DNA of 64,000 nucleotides from Oleiagrimonas sp964608595 (GTDB lineage Bacteria > Pseudomonadota > Gammaproteobacteria > Xanthomonadales > Rhodanobacteraceae). Within the stretch, counting starts at the first letter, position 1. Each line of letters starts with the position of its first letter. Position numbers and translations under genes: made by a program. This document shows positions 1-8,219 of the stretch, piece by piece. The notes under the pieces were generated by a model. That model saw only the letters and a program-made list of their open reading frames with translations. It ran no database searches and had not been told where the DNA came from. The stretch lies in assembly GCA_964608595.1 (NCBI GenBank), contig CAZSOU010000003.1:4663-68662 (forward strand), in the 5' to 3' direction.

Positions 1-290
1 TGTTCATGGTGCTCGGAAATTACATGGGCAAGCTGCGCAAGAACTTCTTCATCGGCATTCGCACGCCATGGACGCTGGCCAGCGACGCAGTCTGGGAACG
101 CACGCACCGGCTCGGTGGCTGGATGTTCATGCTGGGCGGAGTGGTCTTGATCGTGGGCGCGCTGGTCGGCGGCGTGGCGTGGCCGGTGATTGTCGCGGTC
201 GTCATCACGGGGGTGGTTCCCTGCGTGTATTCGTTCGTCATTTACCGTCGCCTTGAGGTGCGTCACCTGTCGATGGGAGGAAAATCATGA
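1..290 (+). CDS. SdpI family membrane protein, C-terminal part (5' end outside window)
   Basis: The open frame is already running at the window edge, so the true start lies upstream; the ATG at position 6 is internal. The visible 94-96 residues carry the SdpI-family signature GIRTPWTLASDAVW followed by WERTHRLGGW, then two hydrophobic segments. SdpI is known in Bacillus as the immunity protein for the SdpC toxin; most proteobacterial homologues have no assigned role, so function here is open. The stop overlaps the ATG of the next gene (ATGA at 287-290), which implies translational coupling with the secreted hydrolase. Family call is firm, role unknown. Confidence 0.8.
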   Translation, partial: FMVLGNYMGKLRKNFFIGIRTPWTLASDAVWERTHRLGGWMFMLGGVVLIVGALVGGVAWPVIVAVVITGVVPCVYSFVIYRRLEVRHLSMGGKS

Positions 291-1630
291 AACGCAAGAT
301 CATCTGGACGGCCGGTTTGCTGGGCCTGTTGCTGGCCGTGTCGGCGTCGGCTCGACCCGCGGCCACTTGCAAGGCGCATGGCCAGGCGGCGCTGACCGCA
401 CTCACCCAGGGCCGTTTCGAGGATGTCCGGCAACAGCTGGCGCCGCAGACGGCCGATCACGTCTCCGTCGACATGCTGAAAGGTTTCTGGCAGCAGCGTG
501 TCGCGCGGTTGGGCGATTTTCGGAAACTGGGGCCGCTGGAGGCACAATCGATCCAGGGCCATTCGGTGCTGGTGGCACCGCTGAGCTTCCGTCACGGCAA
601 GTTGGCGGCATTGGTTGCATGCGATGCGCAAGATCGGCTCACGACGTTTCGGTTGATGCCGGCCTCGGCATTGCCCGCGACCGAGTCATCGACGGCTTCG
701 CCATCGTCCGCGACGGCTGCGGACCAGGTGGCCGGCGTGGTTTCGCGCAAGGTGGATGTCCCGTCCCGGTTCGGCCCGTTGCCGGGCATGTTGACCCTGC
801 CTGACGGCGACGGTCCGTTTCCCGCCGTGGTGTTGGCCGCCGGCTCGGGTCCCGGTGACATGGATGAAACCATCGGCCCCAACAAGCCGTTCCGTGATCT
901 GGCCATCGGTCTGGCGCGCGCAGGTGTCGCCACGCTGCGGTTCGACAAGCGCGGGCATGTGTATCCGGAAAAAATGGCGGGTCGTCCGATCACCATCGAT
1001 GACGAGGAAACCGACGACGTGTTGTCGGCGTTGAAGGTGCTGGCCGCGCGCAAGCACGTCGGTGCCGGGCGGCTGTTCGTGATTGGTCTCAGCGAGGGCG
1101 CGATGCTGGCGCCGCGCATTGCACAAAAATCGAAAGACCTCGCCGGTATCGTCATGATGGCGGCCCCCGCTCGTCCGATGCTGACCGTTGTGGCCGATCA
1201 GATCCGCGCACGTGGTGCTGCTGCAAACGTGGACGTGAGCGACCGGGAACAAGCCATCGCGCACGAACGCAAACTGCTGGCTGCGGCCGGTACGGCGCAT
1301 CCACCCGAAGGCACGTTCATGCATGCTCCGCAAAGCTGGTGGTGGAGCATGAGCCAGTACGATGCCGTGGCCACCGCGCGCAACCTGACGTTGCCCGTGT
1401 TGATCCTGCAGGGCGGCAACGATATCCAGGTGTCGCCGACGAAGGATTTCGCCGTCTGGAAAAAAGCGCTGGATGGCAAGGCGAATGTCACGTTTCATCT
1501 GTATCCACGGCTGACGCATATTTTCATGACGGGCAAAGGCACGCTGGCCGATTACAAAACCGCCGGTCACGTCGACCAGACGGTCATCGACGACATCGCG
1601 ACATGGATCAAGGCACAGTCCCGCAAGTGA
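287..1630 (+). CDS. Secreted alpha/beta hydrolase with N-terminal DUF3887-like domain
   Basis: A 447-residue exported enzyme. Residues 1-22 form a signal peptide ending near ASA. Residues about 28-130 resemble the small DUF3887-type domain that often precedes such hydrolases. From about residue 155 comes an alpha/beta hydrolase domain of the dienelactone-hydrolase/acyl-peptidase type. The nucleophile elbow is GLSEG with Ser269; Asp379 in GGNDIQ and His411 in LTHIF complete a plausible triad. The HGGG-like oxyanion segment is AAGSGPGD near residue 185. The substrate cannot be told from sequence; an esterase or peptidase acting in the periplasm is likely. It is coupled to the upstream SdpI-family gene by an ATGA overlap. 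Confidence 0.85.
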   Translation: MKRKIIWTAGLLGLLLAVSASARPAATCKAHGQAALTALTQGRFEDVRQQLAPQTADHVSVDMLKGFWQQRVARLGDFRKLGPLEAQSIQGHSVLVAPLSFRHGKLAALVACDAQDRLTTFRLMPASALPATESSTASPSSATAADQVAGVVSRKVDVPSRFGPLPGMLTLPDGDGPFPAVVLAAGSGPGDMDETIGPNKPFRDLAIGLARAGVATLRFDKRGHVYPEKMAGRPITIDDEETDDVLSALKVLAARKHVGAGRLFVIGLSEGAMLAPRIAQKSKDLAGIVMMAAPARPMLTVVADQIRARGAAANVDVSDREQAIAHERKLLAAAGTAHPPEGTFMHAPQSWWWSMSQYDAVATARNLTLPVLILQGGNDIQVSPTKDFAVWKKALDGKANVTFHLYPRLTHIFMTGKGTLADYKTAGHVDQTVIDDIATWIKAQSRK

Positions 1631-1660
1631 GCCCGCGCTGTGCATGGTGGGCACGTCCGT

Positions 1661-1666
1661 TATAAT
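1661..1666 (+). promoter_or_regulatory. ffh promoter -10 box
   Basis: A perfect TATAAT lies 33 bases before the ffh start codon. No good -35 hexamer is visible at 16-18 bases upstream, so only the -10 element is claimed. Confidence 0.5.
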
Positions 1667-1698
1667 GAGGCGTTTGATCGCCACGACCCGAAACCGCC

Positions 1699-3078
1699 AT
1701 GTTCGATTCCCTGAGCCAACGTCTTTCCGGCACCGTCAACCGCTTGCGCGGTCGCGGTCGCCTGACCGAGGAAAATATTCGCGAATCGCTGCGTGAAGTG
1801 CGCATAGCATTGCTCGAGGCGGACGTCGCGTTGCCGGTGGTGCAAGAATTGATCCAGCGCATCAAGGCACGCGCCGTGGGCCAGGAGGTGCTCAAGAGCC
1901 TCACCCCGGGGCAGGCACTGGTCAAGGTGGTCAGTGATGAATTGACCGCCGTGATGGGTGCATCCAACGTGGCGTTGAACCTTGCCGTGAAGGCGCCGGC
2001 GGTGGTCTTGATGGCGGGCCTGCAGGGTGCCGGCAAGACCACGACCGTGGCCAAGTTGGCGCGATTCCTCAAGGAGCGCGAAAAGAAAAGGGTCATGGTG
2101 GTGAGCTGCGACGTTTATCGTCCGGCCGCCATCGATCAGCTGGAAACGCTCGCCGGGCAGGTGGGCGTGGACTTTTTCCCGTCCCGAACCGGTACCGACC
2201 CGGTGGATATCGCCACCGACGCGGTTGCCGCGGCGCGCCGCGACATGGCTGACGTGCTGATCGTCGACACGGCGGGTCGTCTGCATGTCGACGAAGCCAT
2301 GATGACCGAGATCAAGGCGCTCAACGAGGCGCTCGATCCGGCGGAAACCCTGTTCACCGTTGACTCGATGACCGGCCAGGACGCGGCCAATACGGCCAAG
2401 GCTTTTGCCGATGCGTTGCCGCTCACCGGCGTGGTGCTGACCAAGACCGACGGTGATGCCCGGGGCGGCGCGGCACTTTCGGTGCGTTACATCACCGGCA
2501 AGCCGATCAAGTTTCTCGGCGCGGGTGAAAAAACCGACGCGCTGGAGCCGTTCTACCCCGATCGTGTGGCGCAGCGCATTCTGGGCATGGGCGACGTGCT
2601 CAGCCTGGTCGAGGAAGTCGAGCGCAAGGTCGATCAGGAAAAAGCGCAAAAACTGGCCAAGAAAGTCGTCAAGGGCAAGCGCTTCGACTTGAACGACATG
2701 CGCGATCAGCTCGAGCAGATGACCAAGATGGGCGGACTGGCCGGCTTGATGGACAAGTTGCCGGGCGTGTCCGGCCTGCCCGAATCGGTCAAGTCGAAAG
2801 TCAACGACAAGGAAATCGGCCACATGGTGGCCATCATCAATTCGATGACCAAAAAAGAGCGTCGCCATCCGGACCTGCTGAACGGTTCGCGTCGTGCCCG
2901 TGTCGCGCGCGGTTCCGGCACGCAGCCGGCCGACGTCAATCGTCTGCTGAAGCAATACAAGCAAATGTCCAAGATGATGAAAAAAATGGGCAAGGGCGGC
3001 AGCAAGGGCCTGATGCGCCAGATGCGTGGCGCCATGAAAGGAATGGGCGGCATGGGAGGCATGCCCCCCATGCGTTGA
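1699..3078 (+). CDS. ffh: Signal recognition particle protein Ffh
   Basis: GTPase that binds 4.5S RNA and the signal sequences of nascent inner-membrane proteins and delivers ribosomes to FtsY. The 459-residue length is standard. An N-domain helical bundle (1-90) precedes the G domain with P-loop GLQGAGKTTT (Lys113), DTAGRL and TKTDGDARGG. The C-terminal M domain (about 300-459) is methionine-rich, with repeated M and K clusters ending in a GMGGMGGM tail, the expected signal-sequence groove. It lies directly upstream of the rpsP operon, a common proteobacterial arrangement, but has its own -10 box. Confidence 0.97.
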   Translation: MFDSLSQRLSGTVNRLRGRGRLTEENIRESLREVRIALLEADVALPVVQELIQRIKARAVGQEVLKSLTPGQALVKVVSDELTAVMGASNVALNLAVKAPAVVLMAGLQGAGKTTTVAKLARFLKEREKKRVMVVSCDVYRPAAIDQLETLAGQVGVDFFPSRTGTDPVDIATDAVAAARRDMADVLIVDTAGRLHVDEAMMTEIKALNEALDPAETLFTVDSMTGQDAANTAKAFADALPLTGVVLTKTDGDARGGAALSVRYITGKPIKFLGAGEKTDALEPFYPDRVAQRILGMGDVLSLVEEVERKVDQEKAQKLAKKVVKGKRFDLNDMRDQLEQMTKMGGLAGLMDKLPGVSGLPESVKSKVNDKEIGHMVAIINSMTKKERRHPDLLNGSRRARVARGSGTQPADVNRLLKQYKQMSKMMKKMGKGGSKGLMRQMRGAMKGMGGMGGMPPMR

Positions 3079-3119
3079 CGGCAGTGCCGGTTACCCCTTC
3101 CTTTTTGCGGGAAATCCGT

Positions 3120-3125
3120 TAAAAT
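3120..3125 (+). promoter_or_regulatory. Promoter -10 box of the rpsP-rimM-trmD-rplS operon
   Basis: TAAAAT (5 of 6 to consensus) sits in the 112-base gap between ffh and rpsP, about 66 bases before the rpsP ATG. The -35 region is poor. Assigned by position and box quality. Confidence 0.4.
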
Positions 3126-3190
3126 GCCCCGTTCCCTTCGCATGCAATGCATGCCGTGACCGCCTTCGCGGTACATCGGAGTTCAAAGAT

Positions 3191-3466
3191 ATGGTTCGTA
3201 TTCGTCTGGCTCGTGGCGGCGCCAAGGGCCGTCCGTTCTATCACATCGTGGTCGCCGACCAGCGCAGCCGTCGCGACGGTCGCAACATCGAGCGCCTGGG
3301 TTATTTCAACCCGGTGGCCTCCGGTTCCGACAAGCGCCTGGTGCTGGACGTGGAAAAGGTCAACGCCTGGGTCGCCAAGGGCGCCCAGATGAGCGACAAG
3401 GTCCGCGCCCTGGTCAAGGAAGCCGGCAAGCAGCCGGCCGTCGCGTCCGAGGAAAAGGCGGCCTGA
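3191..3466 (+). CDS. rpsP: 30S ribosomal protein S16
   Basis: A 91-residue protein starting MVRIRLARGGAKGRPFYH, the conserved S16 N-terminus, followed by the DQRSRRDGRNIERLGYFNP block. It is an assembly protein of the 30S body. First gene of the conserved rpsP-rimM-trmD-rplS operon; the next start is two bases after this stop. Length is slightly above the 82-residue E. coli protein because of an alanine- and lysine-rich C-terminus. Confidence 0.97.
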   Translation: MVRIRLARGGAKGRPFYHIVVADQRSRRDGRNIERLGYFNPVASGSDKRLVLDVEKVNAWVAKGAQMSDKVRALVKEAGKQPAVASEEKAA

Positions 3467-3468
3467 GC

Positions 3469-3984
3469 ATGACCGAACCCGGTCGGCGCGTCCCGGTGGG
3501 GCGCATCGTCGGGGTTTTCGGTGTGCGTGGCGAGGTCAAGCTGGAATCCTGGACCGAGCCGCGCGAACGCATCTTCGACTACCAGCCCTGGCAGCTTGCA
3601 TCAGCGCCGGGCGAAATGGACACGGTGGACGAAGTGCGCGGCAGGAAGCAGGGCAAGGGCCTGGTGGCCTCGCTGCCGGGAGTGGATGACCGGGACCGGG
3701 CCGCGGCACTGGTCGGTACCGACATCCTGGTCGACCGCGACCAGCTTCCGCCACCGGGTGAGGGTGCGTACTACTGGGCCGATCTGGAAAGCCTGGAAGT
3801 GGTCACCGTCGAGGGCGTGCCGCTGGGCCGGGTCAGCCATCTGGTCGCCACCGGTGCCAACGACGTGCTCGTGGTACGTGGCGGCAAAAAGGAGCATCTG
3901 CTGCCGTTCGTGATGGAGCGATACGTCAGGGAAGTGGACATGGAGGCCGGGCGCATCGTCGTCGACTGGGACCCGGACTTCTGA
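3469..3984 (+). CDS. rimM: Ribosome maturation factor RimM
   Basis: Assists maturation of the 30S head by binding S19. The 171 residues contain the N-terminal RimM barrel (GRIVGVFGVRGEVKLES at 8-24) and a C-terminal PRC-barrel ending VDWDPDF, typical of the family. It begins two bases after rpsP stops and is followed by trmD, the usual order. Nothing unusual. Confidence 0.96.
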   Translation: MTEPGRRVPVGRIVGVFGVRGEVKLESWTEPRERIFDYQPWQLASAPGEMDTVDEVRGRKQGKGLVASLPGVDDRDRAAALVGTDILVDRDQLPPPGEGAYYWADLESLEVVTVEGVPLGRVSHLVATGANDVLVVRGGKKEHLLPFVMERYVREVDMEAGRIVVDWDPDF

Positions 3985-4023
3985 TTTACGGCGGCCGCGG
4001 TCGCCAGCGACAGAGAGGGAACC

Positions 4024-4776
4024 ATGCGCATCGACGTCGTTACGCTGTTTCCCGAATTCATCGCCCGCTGCGCCGATGTCGGCGTGGTGGGCAGGGCGCG
4101 GCAGCGTGGTCTGCTCCAGGTGGAAACCTGGAACCCGCGTGATTTCGCCCGCGACAATTACCGTACCGTGGATGCGCGCCCGTTTGGCGGCGGCCCCGGC
4201 ATGGTGATGATGATCGAGCCGTTGCGCGCCACGCTGGCCGCTGCACGGCAGGCGTCGGAGGAGCCGGCGCATGTGGTCTACCTCAGCCCGCAGGGAGCCA
4301 GGCTGACGCAGGACAGAACCAGGAAGCTGGCAGCGATGCCGCGCCTGACCCTGCTCTGCGGAAGGTACGAGGGAGTGGACGAGCGCCTGCTGGCGCACGA
4401 AGTCGACGAGGAACTTTCCATCGGCGATTACGTGTTGTCCGGTGGGGAGCTGGCTGCGGCAGTCGTCATCGATGCCGTGGGCCGCTTGCAGGACGGTGCG
4501 TTGAACGACGCACAGTCGGCCGAGCAGGATTCGTTTGAAGGCGGCCTGCTGGACTGTCCCCATTACACGCGTCCCGTCGAGGACGTGCTGGGAACAGTGC
4601 CGCAGGTATTGCAATCGGGCGACCACGCGGCGATTCGCCGTTGGCGCCGGAAGCAGTCGCTGGGGCGGACCTGGCTCCGGCGACCCGACCTGCTGGCGCA
4701 ATGCGTGCTGGATGACGAGTCTCGCGCATTGCTGGATGAATTTCGCCGCGAGTACTTCGCGGCCCGACGAACTTGA
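4024..4776 (+). CDS. trmD: tRNA (guanine-N1)-methyltransferase TrmD
   Basis: SPOUT-class enzyme that makes m1G37 in tRNAs reading CNN and CGG codons, preventing +1 frameshifts. It has 250 residues against 255 in E. coli. Visible hallmarks are the start MRIDVVTLFPEF, the substrate-binding segment FGGGPGMVMM, and the trefoil-knot SAM site LLCGRYEGVDER followed by SIGDYVLSGGELAA. Third gene of the rpsP operon. Confidence 0.97.
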   Translation: MRIDVVTLFPEFIARCADVGVVGRARQRGLLQVETWNPRDFARDNYRTVDARPFGGGPGMVMMIEPLRATLAAARQASEEPAHVVYLSPQGARLTQDRTRKLAAMPRLTLLCGRYEGVDERLLAHEVDEELSIGDYVLSGGELAAAVVIDAVGRLQDGALNDAQSAEQDSFEGGLLDCPHYTRPVEDVLGTVPQVLQSGDHAAIRRWRRKQSLGRTWLRRPDLLAQCVLDDESRALLDEFRREYFAARRT

Positions 4777-4819
4777 GGCCATACCGGGCCCCAAAAACTG
4801 GAAAAATTGGTGGTGTGCC

Positions 4820-5272
4820 ATGAACAAGATCATTGAACAGTTCGAGACCGAGCAGATGACCCGCCAGCTGCCGGACTTCGGCCCGGGCGACACGGTTGTG
4901 GTCAACGTGAAGGTGAAGGAAGGCAATCGCGAGCGCGTCCAGGCGTTCGAGGGTGTCGTCATCGCCAAGCGCAACCGCGGTCTGCATTCGGCTTTCACCG
5001 TGCGCAAGATTTCGCACGGCACCGGCGTGGAGCGCGTGTTCCAGTCGCACAGCTCGCAGATCGACTCGGTGTCGGTCAAGCGCAAGGGCAAGGTGCGCGG
5101 CGCCAAGTTGTATTACTTGCGTGGTCTGGAAGGCAAGGCTGCCCGCATCAAGGAAGACATTGCCGCCGCCGCTGAAGCCAAGGCTGCCAAGAAAGCGGCC
5201 GCCAAGGCCGAGTCGAAGAAAGCACCCAAGGCGAAGGCCGAAGAAGCTCCGGCTGCCGACGCCGCCGAGTAA
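4820..5272 (+). CDS. rplS: 50S ribosomal protein L19 with extended C-terminal tail
   Basis: The start is ATG at 4820, giving MNKIIEQFETEQM, the conserved L19 N-terminus; longer upstream reading in this frame is only the shadow of trmD. It has 150 residues. The first 115 match ordinary L19 (FGPGDTVVVNVKVKEG, RSGIGVER-like GTGVERVFQ). The last 35 are an added low-complexity tail of Ala, Lys and Glu (AAAEAKAAKKAAAKAESKK region), longer than in E. coli (115 residues). The tail is probably disordered and RNA-facing. Last gene of the operon, followed by a strong terminator. Confidence 0.96.
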   Translation: MNKIIEQFETEQMTRQLPDFGPGDTVVVNVKVKEGNRERVQAFEGVVIAKRNRGLHSAFTVRKISHGTGVERVFQSHSSQIDSVSVKRKGKVRGAKLYYLRGLEGKAARIKEDIAAAAEAKAAKKAAAKAESKKAPKAKAEEAPAADAAE

Positions 5273-5294
5273 GCCTCTGCTGCAGGTTTGATCA

Positions 5295-5324
5295 AACGCC
5301 GCGCAGGTTGTCCTGCGCGGCGTT
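5295..5324 (+). terminator. Terminator hairpin after rplS
   Basis: A perfect 13-bp stem (5295-5307 with 5312-5324) and a 4-base loop lie 22 bases after the rplS stop. It has no clear T run, so it may need Rho or act as an mRNA 3' stabiliser. Confidence 0.65.
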
Positions 5325-5693
5325 CGTGTGCACGTCATTTACTGGCTGACGGATGCTCTTGACGCCCTTCGACGGATGGTTTCGTGTATGGCGGGTCGCT
5401 CGTGGTCGGGTGATTCCGCACACTGTGCCAGCACACCCTGCCCGATTGAGCAGGCCGCACTTGGCGGTTTTCGACCGGTGGGTCTCGAAGTCGCTTTGAC
5501 GTTGGCGCGCATGCTTCACCGGAAGCCGTTCGTTCTTGTTCCCGACTGCGGGTGACGCCGCGTATCGAACCATGGACGGCGCAGAGTCACCGAGTCAATC
5601 GGTGCCGTACATGAGGATGTTTCGTGCCGACACGCGGCAGGCGGTGAGGTGTGAAGGCCAGAAGCCTGGCTTCGCCGTTCAGCAGCCAAACGG
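5325..5693. other. Intergenic region between rplS and folE2, no gene seen
   Basis: These 369 bases separate two convergent operons. Open frames on either strand lack ribosome binding sites and have the composition of chance frames. A short hairpin (GCCAG, loop AAGC, CTGGC) near 5657 is the only structure before the folE2 stop and has no T run. I see no RNA gene or riboswitch consensus. Confidence 0.5.
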
Positions 5694-6650
5694 TCAATCG
5701 TCGATGGCGGATGCGCCATAACCACCCGCAACCCCCTTGCTGGCATATGCCACCGCATCATGCGGATGCAGGCTTTCCTCGTGGCTCACGCGCACGGCGA
5801 AGTCGGCGATCGTGTCATCTTTGCGCAAGGCGGTCTGGATGCGCCGGGCGGCGTCCTCGCAGAACAGCAGATTGCCGCCATTGGCCAGAGCGAATGCTTG
5901 TTCGTCTTCGCGTTTGACCGCCGTTTGCACGGGCGTTCCCAGTGCCGACTCCACGCGATCGATGAGCGCTGTCGGATCGAAACCGAACGACGGTTCGGGA
6001 CGGATGCGCAGGGTGGCAATGCTGCGTTGCGCGTGCGGGGTGGCGAGGATGCCTTGTTCGCTGCCCAGCCACGACAGGATCGTCTCGCGATCAAGCTTGG
6101 CGCCGGGGCCGAAATCCTGTGCGAACTGTTGCTGGATCAATTGCCGCGACAGCGCCGCCGATGCCGGACAGGTCGACGAATAAATCACGTCGGTGGACAG
6201 TTCGACCTGGAAATCCCGATCGTCCATTTGTGCCTCGATGCGAATCGGATAGGCCCGCCAGCCGTTGTTGCCGCTTTTGAGCGCGGGACGGCGTACCAGT
6301 TGCTCATAGCGGATGCGGATGCGCGCCTGGCCGGAAAGATCCGCGTGCGAGGCCAGAAAATCACGCAACAACGTACGCAACAGGCACGGCGTCAGTGTTT
6401 CGTTGGCCAGTGCCTTCTCCACCATCAGATACAGACGCGACATGTGAATGCCGCGGGCATCAGCGCGTTCGAGACTGACATGCGCATCCACGCGCGCGCT
6501 GGCGCGCTGCGGGGCATTGCCCTGGCTCGCCACTTGAACGGGCACCTGGATGTTGTTCATGCCTACCCAATCCAGCGTACCGTCGAGATGCGGTTGCGCC
6601 TGATGGGCCACGTCGGGGAGGTCACGGGCGGTGTTGGAATCAGCGGCCAT
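5694..6650 (-). CDS. folE2: GTP cyclohydrolase FolE2 (type IB)
   Basis: Catalyses GTP to 7,8-dihydroneopterin triphosphate, the first step of folate synthesis and also of the queuosine precursor preQ0, whose later enzymes queE and queC occur in this window. The 318 residues carry FolE2 hallmarks: WVGMNNIQVPV near residue 30, RGIHMSRLY, the active-site cysteine region STCPASAALSRQ, and TPHAQRS. Type IB enzymes do not depend strictly on zinc and are often Zur-controlled; I looked for a Zur palindrome upstream and saw none. It lies 50 bases after the preceding minus-strand gene and is probably co-transcribed. Confidence 0.93.
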   Translation of the reverse strand: MAADSNTARDLPDVAHQAQPHLDGTLDWVGMNNIQVPVQVASQGNAPQRASARVDAHVSLERADARGIHMSRLYLMVEKALANETLTPCLLRTLLRDFLASHADLSGQARIRIRYEQLVRRPALKSGNNGWRAYPIRIEAQMDDRDFQVELSTDVIYSSTCPASAALSRQLIQQQFAQDFGPGAKLDRETILSWLGSEQGILATPHAQRSIATLRIRPEPSFGFDPTALIDRVESALGTPVQTAVKREDEQAFALANGGNLLFCEDAARRIQTALRKDDTIADFAVRVSHEESLHPHDAVAYASKGVAGGYGASAIDD

Positions 6651-6699
6651 GGCTATACGAGTGCGGGGAGATTCCGCTTACATGGGGTCTGGCGACAGT

Positions 6700-7545
6700 T
6701 TAATCAACTTGTGCACCACGTGCGGCTCGGGCGGCAGCCCAGGCCATGCGCAGGGTGCTCATTCCGGTCTGGTGTTTTTGCTCGTGGCGCAGGCGTGCCA
6801 GGGGGTGGTCGTTGCGCACGGCACGGCGCAACCATCGCTGACCGAGGCGGGCATCGAGGCCGCGAAACAGACTCACGGGGCCGGACAGTCGCCATGCGGA
6901 ACGCCATTCGCGCAGGATATCCTGCAGGTGTTCGGCCATTGCCGCGCGTCGTTGGGGGCTGTCCTTGGCCAGTGTGTTGCGATCCAGATCGTGACGCGCG
7001 AGGCGATCCATGGGCAGCGGCAAGCGCTCGACAGAGACGTTTTCCTCGACCACGCTGATGGCCTGCAGCAGATAGTCCAGGCTTGCAAAACGCCCGGCGC
7101 GCGTCGGGTCGCCATCGGCGCCGAACGTGATCCGGGTTTCAAGCGCCGCGATCGCCCCGTGGAATGCCTGAGTGCGTTCGAGCTGGGTGGCGAAATCCGG
7201 CGCTGTCGACTGATCCTGGCGAACCAGCCCGGCGCTCACCGGCGCCAGCCACAAAGCCGGATCGATGGCGCGGATATCGTCATCGGCGAACAGCGCCTTG
7301 ATCAGTGGATGGCGCCCGCCGCTGACGGTGGCGCCGGCCAACTCTTCGCCCCACCAGTTGAGTTTGGCGGCCGCCACCTGCGGATCGCTGATGCCGTAGG
7401 TGGCGGTGATGAGCTCGTGCTCAAGCGCGCCGAAGATCAGCAACGCATCGCGCCGGGGAGCGGGCAGAAAGGGCTGTGCCTGATGACGCGCGGGGCGTGC
7501 AGCCAGCCATTTGTCGATGTAACCGTGAAGCGTGGGATCGGTCAT
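6700..7545 (-). CDS. Squalene/phytoene synthase family protein lacking the catalytic Asp motifs (NDUFAF6-like)
   Basis: A 281-residue all-helical protein of the trans-isoprenyl diphosphate synthase fold. The segment LLQAISVVEENVSVERLPLP aligns with the second aspartate-rich motif of true synthases (QLTNILRD..ED..RIYLP), but here DxxED is replaced by VEENV. At the first motif (DDxxD) the sequence reads LEHELITATYG. Without these Mg-diphosphate ligands it is unlikely to condense prenyl diphosphates. The mitochondrial complex I assembly factor NDUFAF6 is a pseudo-enzyme of this fold with similar losses, so a respiratory assembly role is possible. No carotenoid or hopanoid genes are nearby. Its ATG overlaps the stop of the HAD phosphatase (7542-7545). 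Confidence 0.8.
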   Translation of the reverse strand: MTDPTLHGYIDKWLAARPARHQAQPFLPAPRRDALLIFGALEHELITATYGISDPQVAAAKLNWWGEELAGATVSGGRHPLIKALFADDDIRAIDPALWLAPVSAGLVRQDQSTAPDFATQLERTQAFHGAIAALETRITFGADGDPTRAGRFASLDYLLQAISVVEENVSVERLPLPMDRLARHDLDRNTLAKDSPQRRAAMAEHLQDILREWRSAWRLSGPVSLFRGLDARLGQRWLRRAVRNDHPLARLRHEQKHQTGMSTLRMAWAAARAARGAQVD

Positions 7546-8219
7546 GCCGGGAGATCGAGTCGGAGCAGGGCAGTCAGTTGATCGGGGTGGTCGACGACCT
7601 TGTCGGCTCCCCAGTCGTGAGGGTCGCCGCCGTCGAGATAACCCCAGGCGACCGCGACGGTGTACAGTCCCGCGTCGCGGCCAGCCTGGATGTCACGCTG
7701 GTCATCGCCCACGAAAACGGTTTGCGCGGGCTTGATGCAGGCTTCGAGGCAAGCGTGCAACACCGGCGCGGGGTCGGGTTTGCGTTGCGCCAGGGTGTCA
7801 CCGGCCACCACGCTGGCTGCGCGTTGCCACAGCCCCATCTGCTCCAGCAGCGGCCGGGCGAGATACCCGGCCTTGTTGGTGACGATGCCCCAGGGAAGCC
7901 CGGCGGCTTCCAGCGCTTCGAGCAAGGGGTCGATACCATCGAAAGCGTGCGTCATGTCGCCCATGACCGCGGCGTAGAGCTCGATGAAGCGCGGCATGCG
8001 CGCCTCGAGTGTTTCCGCATCGATATCCGGCCATGCCGTTTTCAGCACCGCCGTGGCGCCACGCGAGACCACATCGCGGATTGCATCGTAGGGGGCAATG
8101 GTGATGCCGGATTCGGCCGCCAGTGCTTCCAGTGCGGCATACAGGCCGGGTGCGCTGTCGAGCAGCGTGCCGTCCAGGTCGAACAGTACGCCGGAAATCG
8201 GTCGGGGCAGGGGTTTCAT
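7542..8219 (-). CDS. mupP: HAD phosphatase, probably N-acetylmuramic acid 6-phosphate phosphatase MupP (Gph-like)
   Basis: A 225-residue HAD hydrolase with motif I VLFDLDGTLLDSAP, motif II VTNKAG, Lys in QRKPDP and motif IV VGDDQRDIQAGRDAG. Such genes are often labelled phosphoglycolate phosphatase. The C-terminal block GDDxRDIxAGRDAG...GY...WGADxVVDHP matches Pseudomonas MupP, which removes phosphate from MurNAc-6-P in the peptidoglycan recycling route that bypasses MurA. In Pseudomonas mupP also sits directly after ubiG. Start at 8219 overlaps the ubiG stop by ATGA; the frame runs open further upstream but only inside ubiG. Assay data would separate MupP from Gph. Confidence 0.82.
   Translation of the reverse strand: MKPLPRPISGVLFDLDGTLLDSAPGLYAALEALAAESGITIAPYDAIRDVVSRGATAVLKTAWPDIDAETLEARMPRFIELYAAVMGDMTHAFDGIDPLLEALEAAGLPWGIVTNKAGYLARPLLEQMGLWQRAASVVAGDTLAQRKPDPAPVLHACLEACIKPAQTVFVGDDQRDIQAGRDAGLYTVAVAWGYLDGGDPHDWGADKVVDHPDQLTALLRLDLPA

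Noticed and set aside
6651..6699. Zur box upstream of folE2
   Set aside because: FolE2 genes are often Zur-controlled, but no AT-rich palindrome of that type is found in the short gap.
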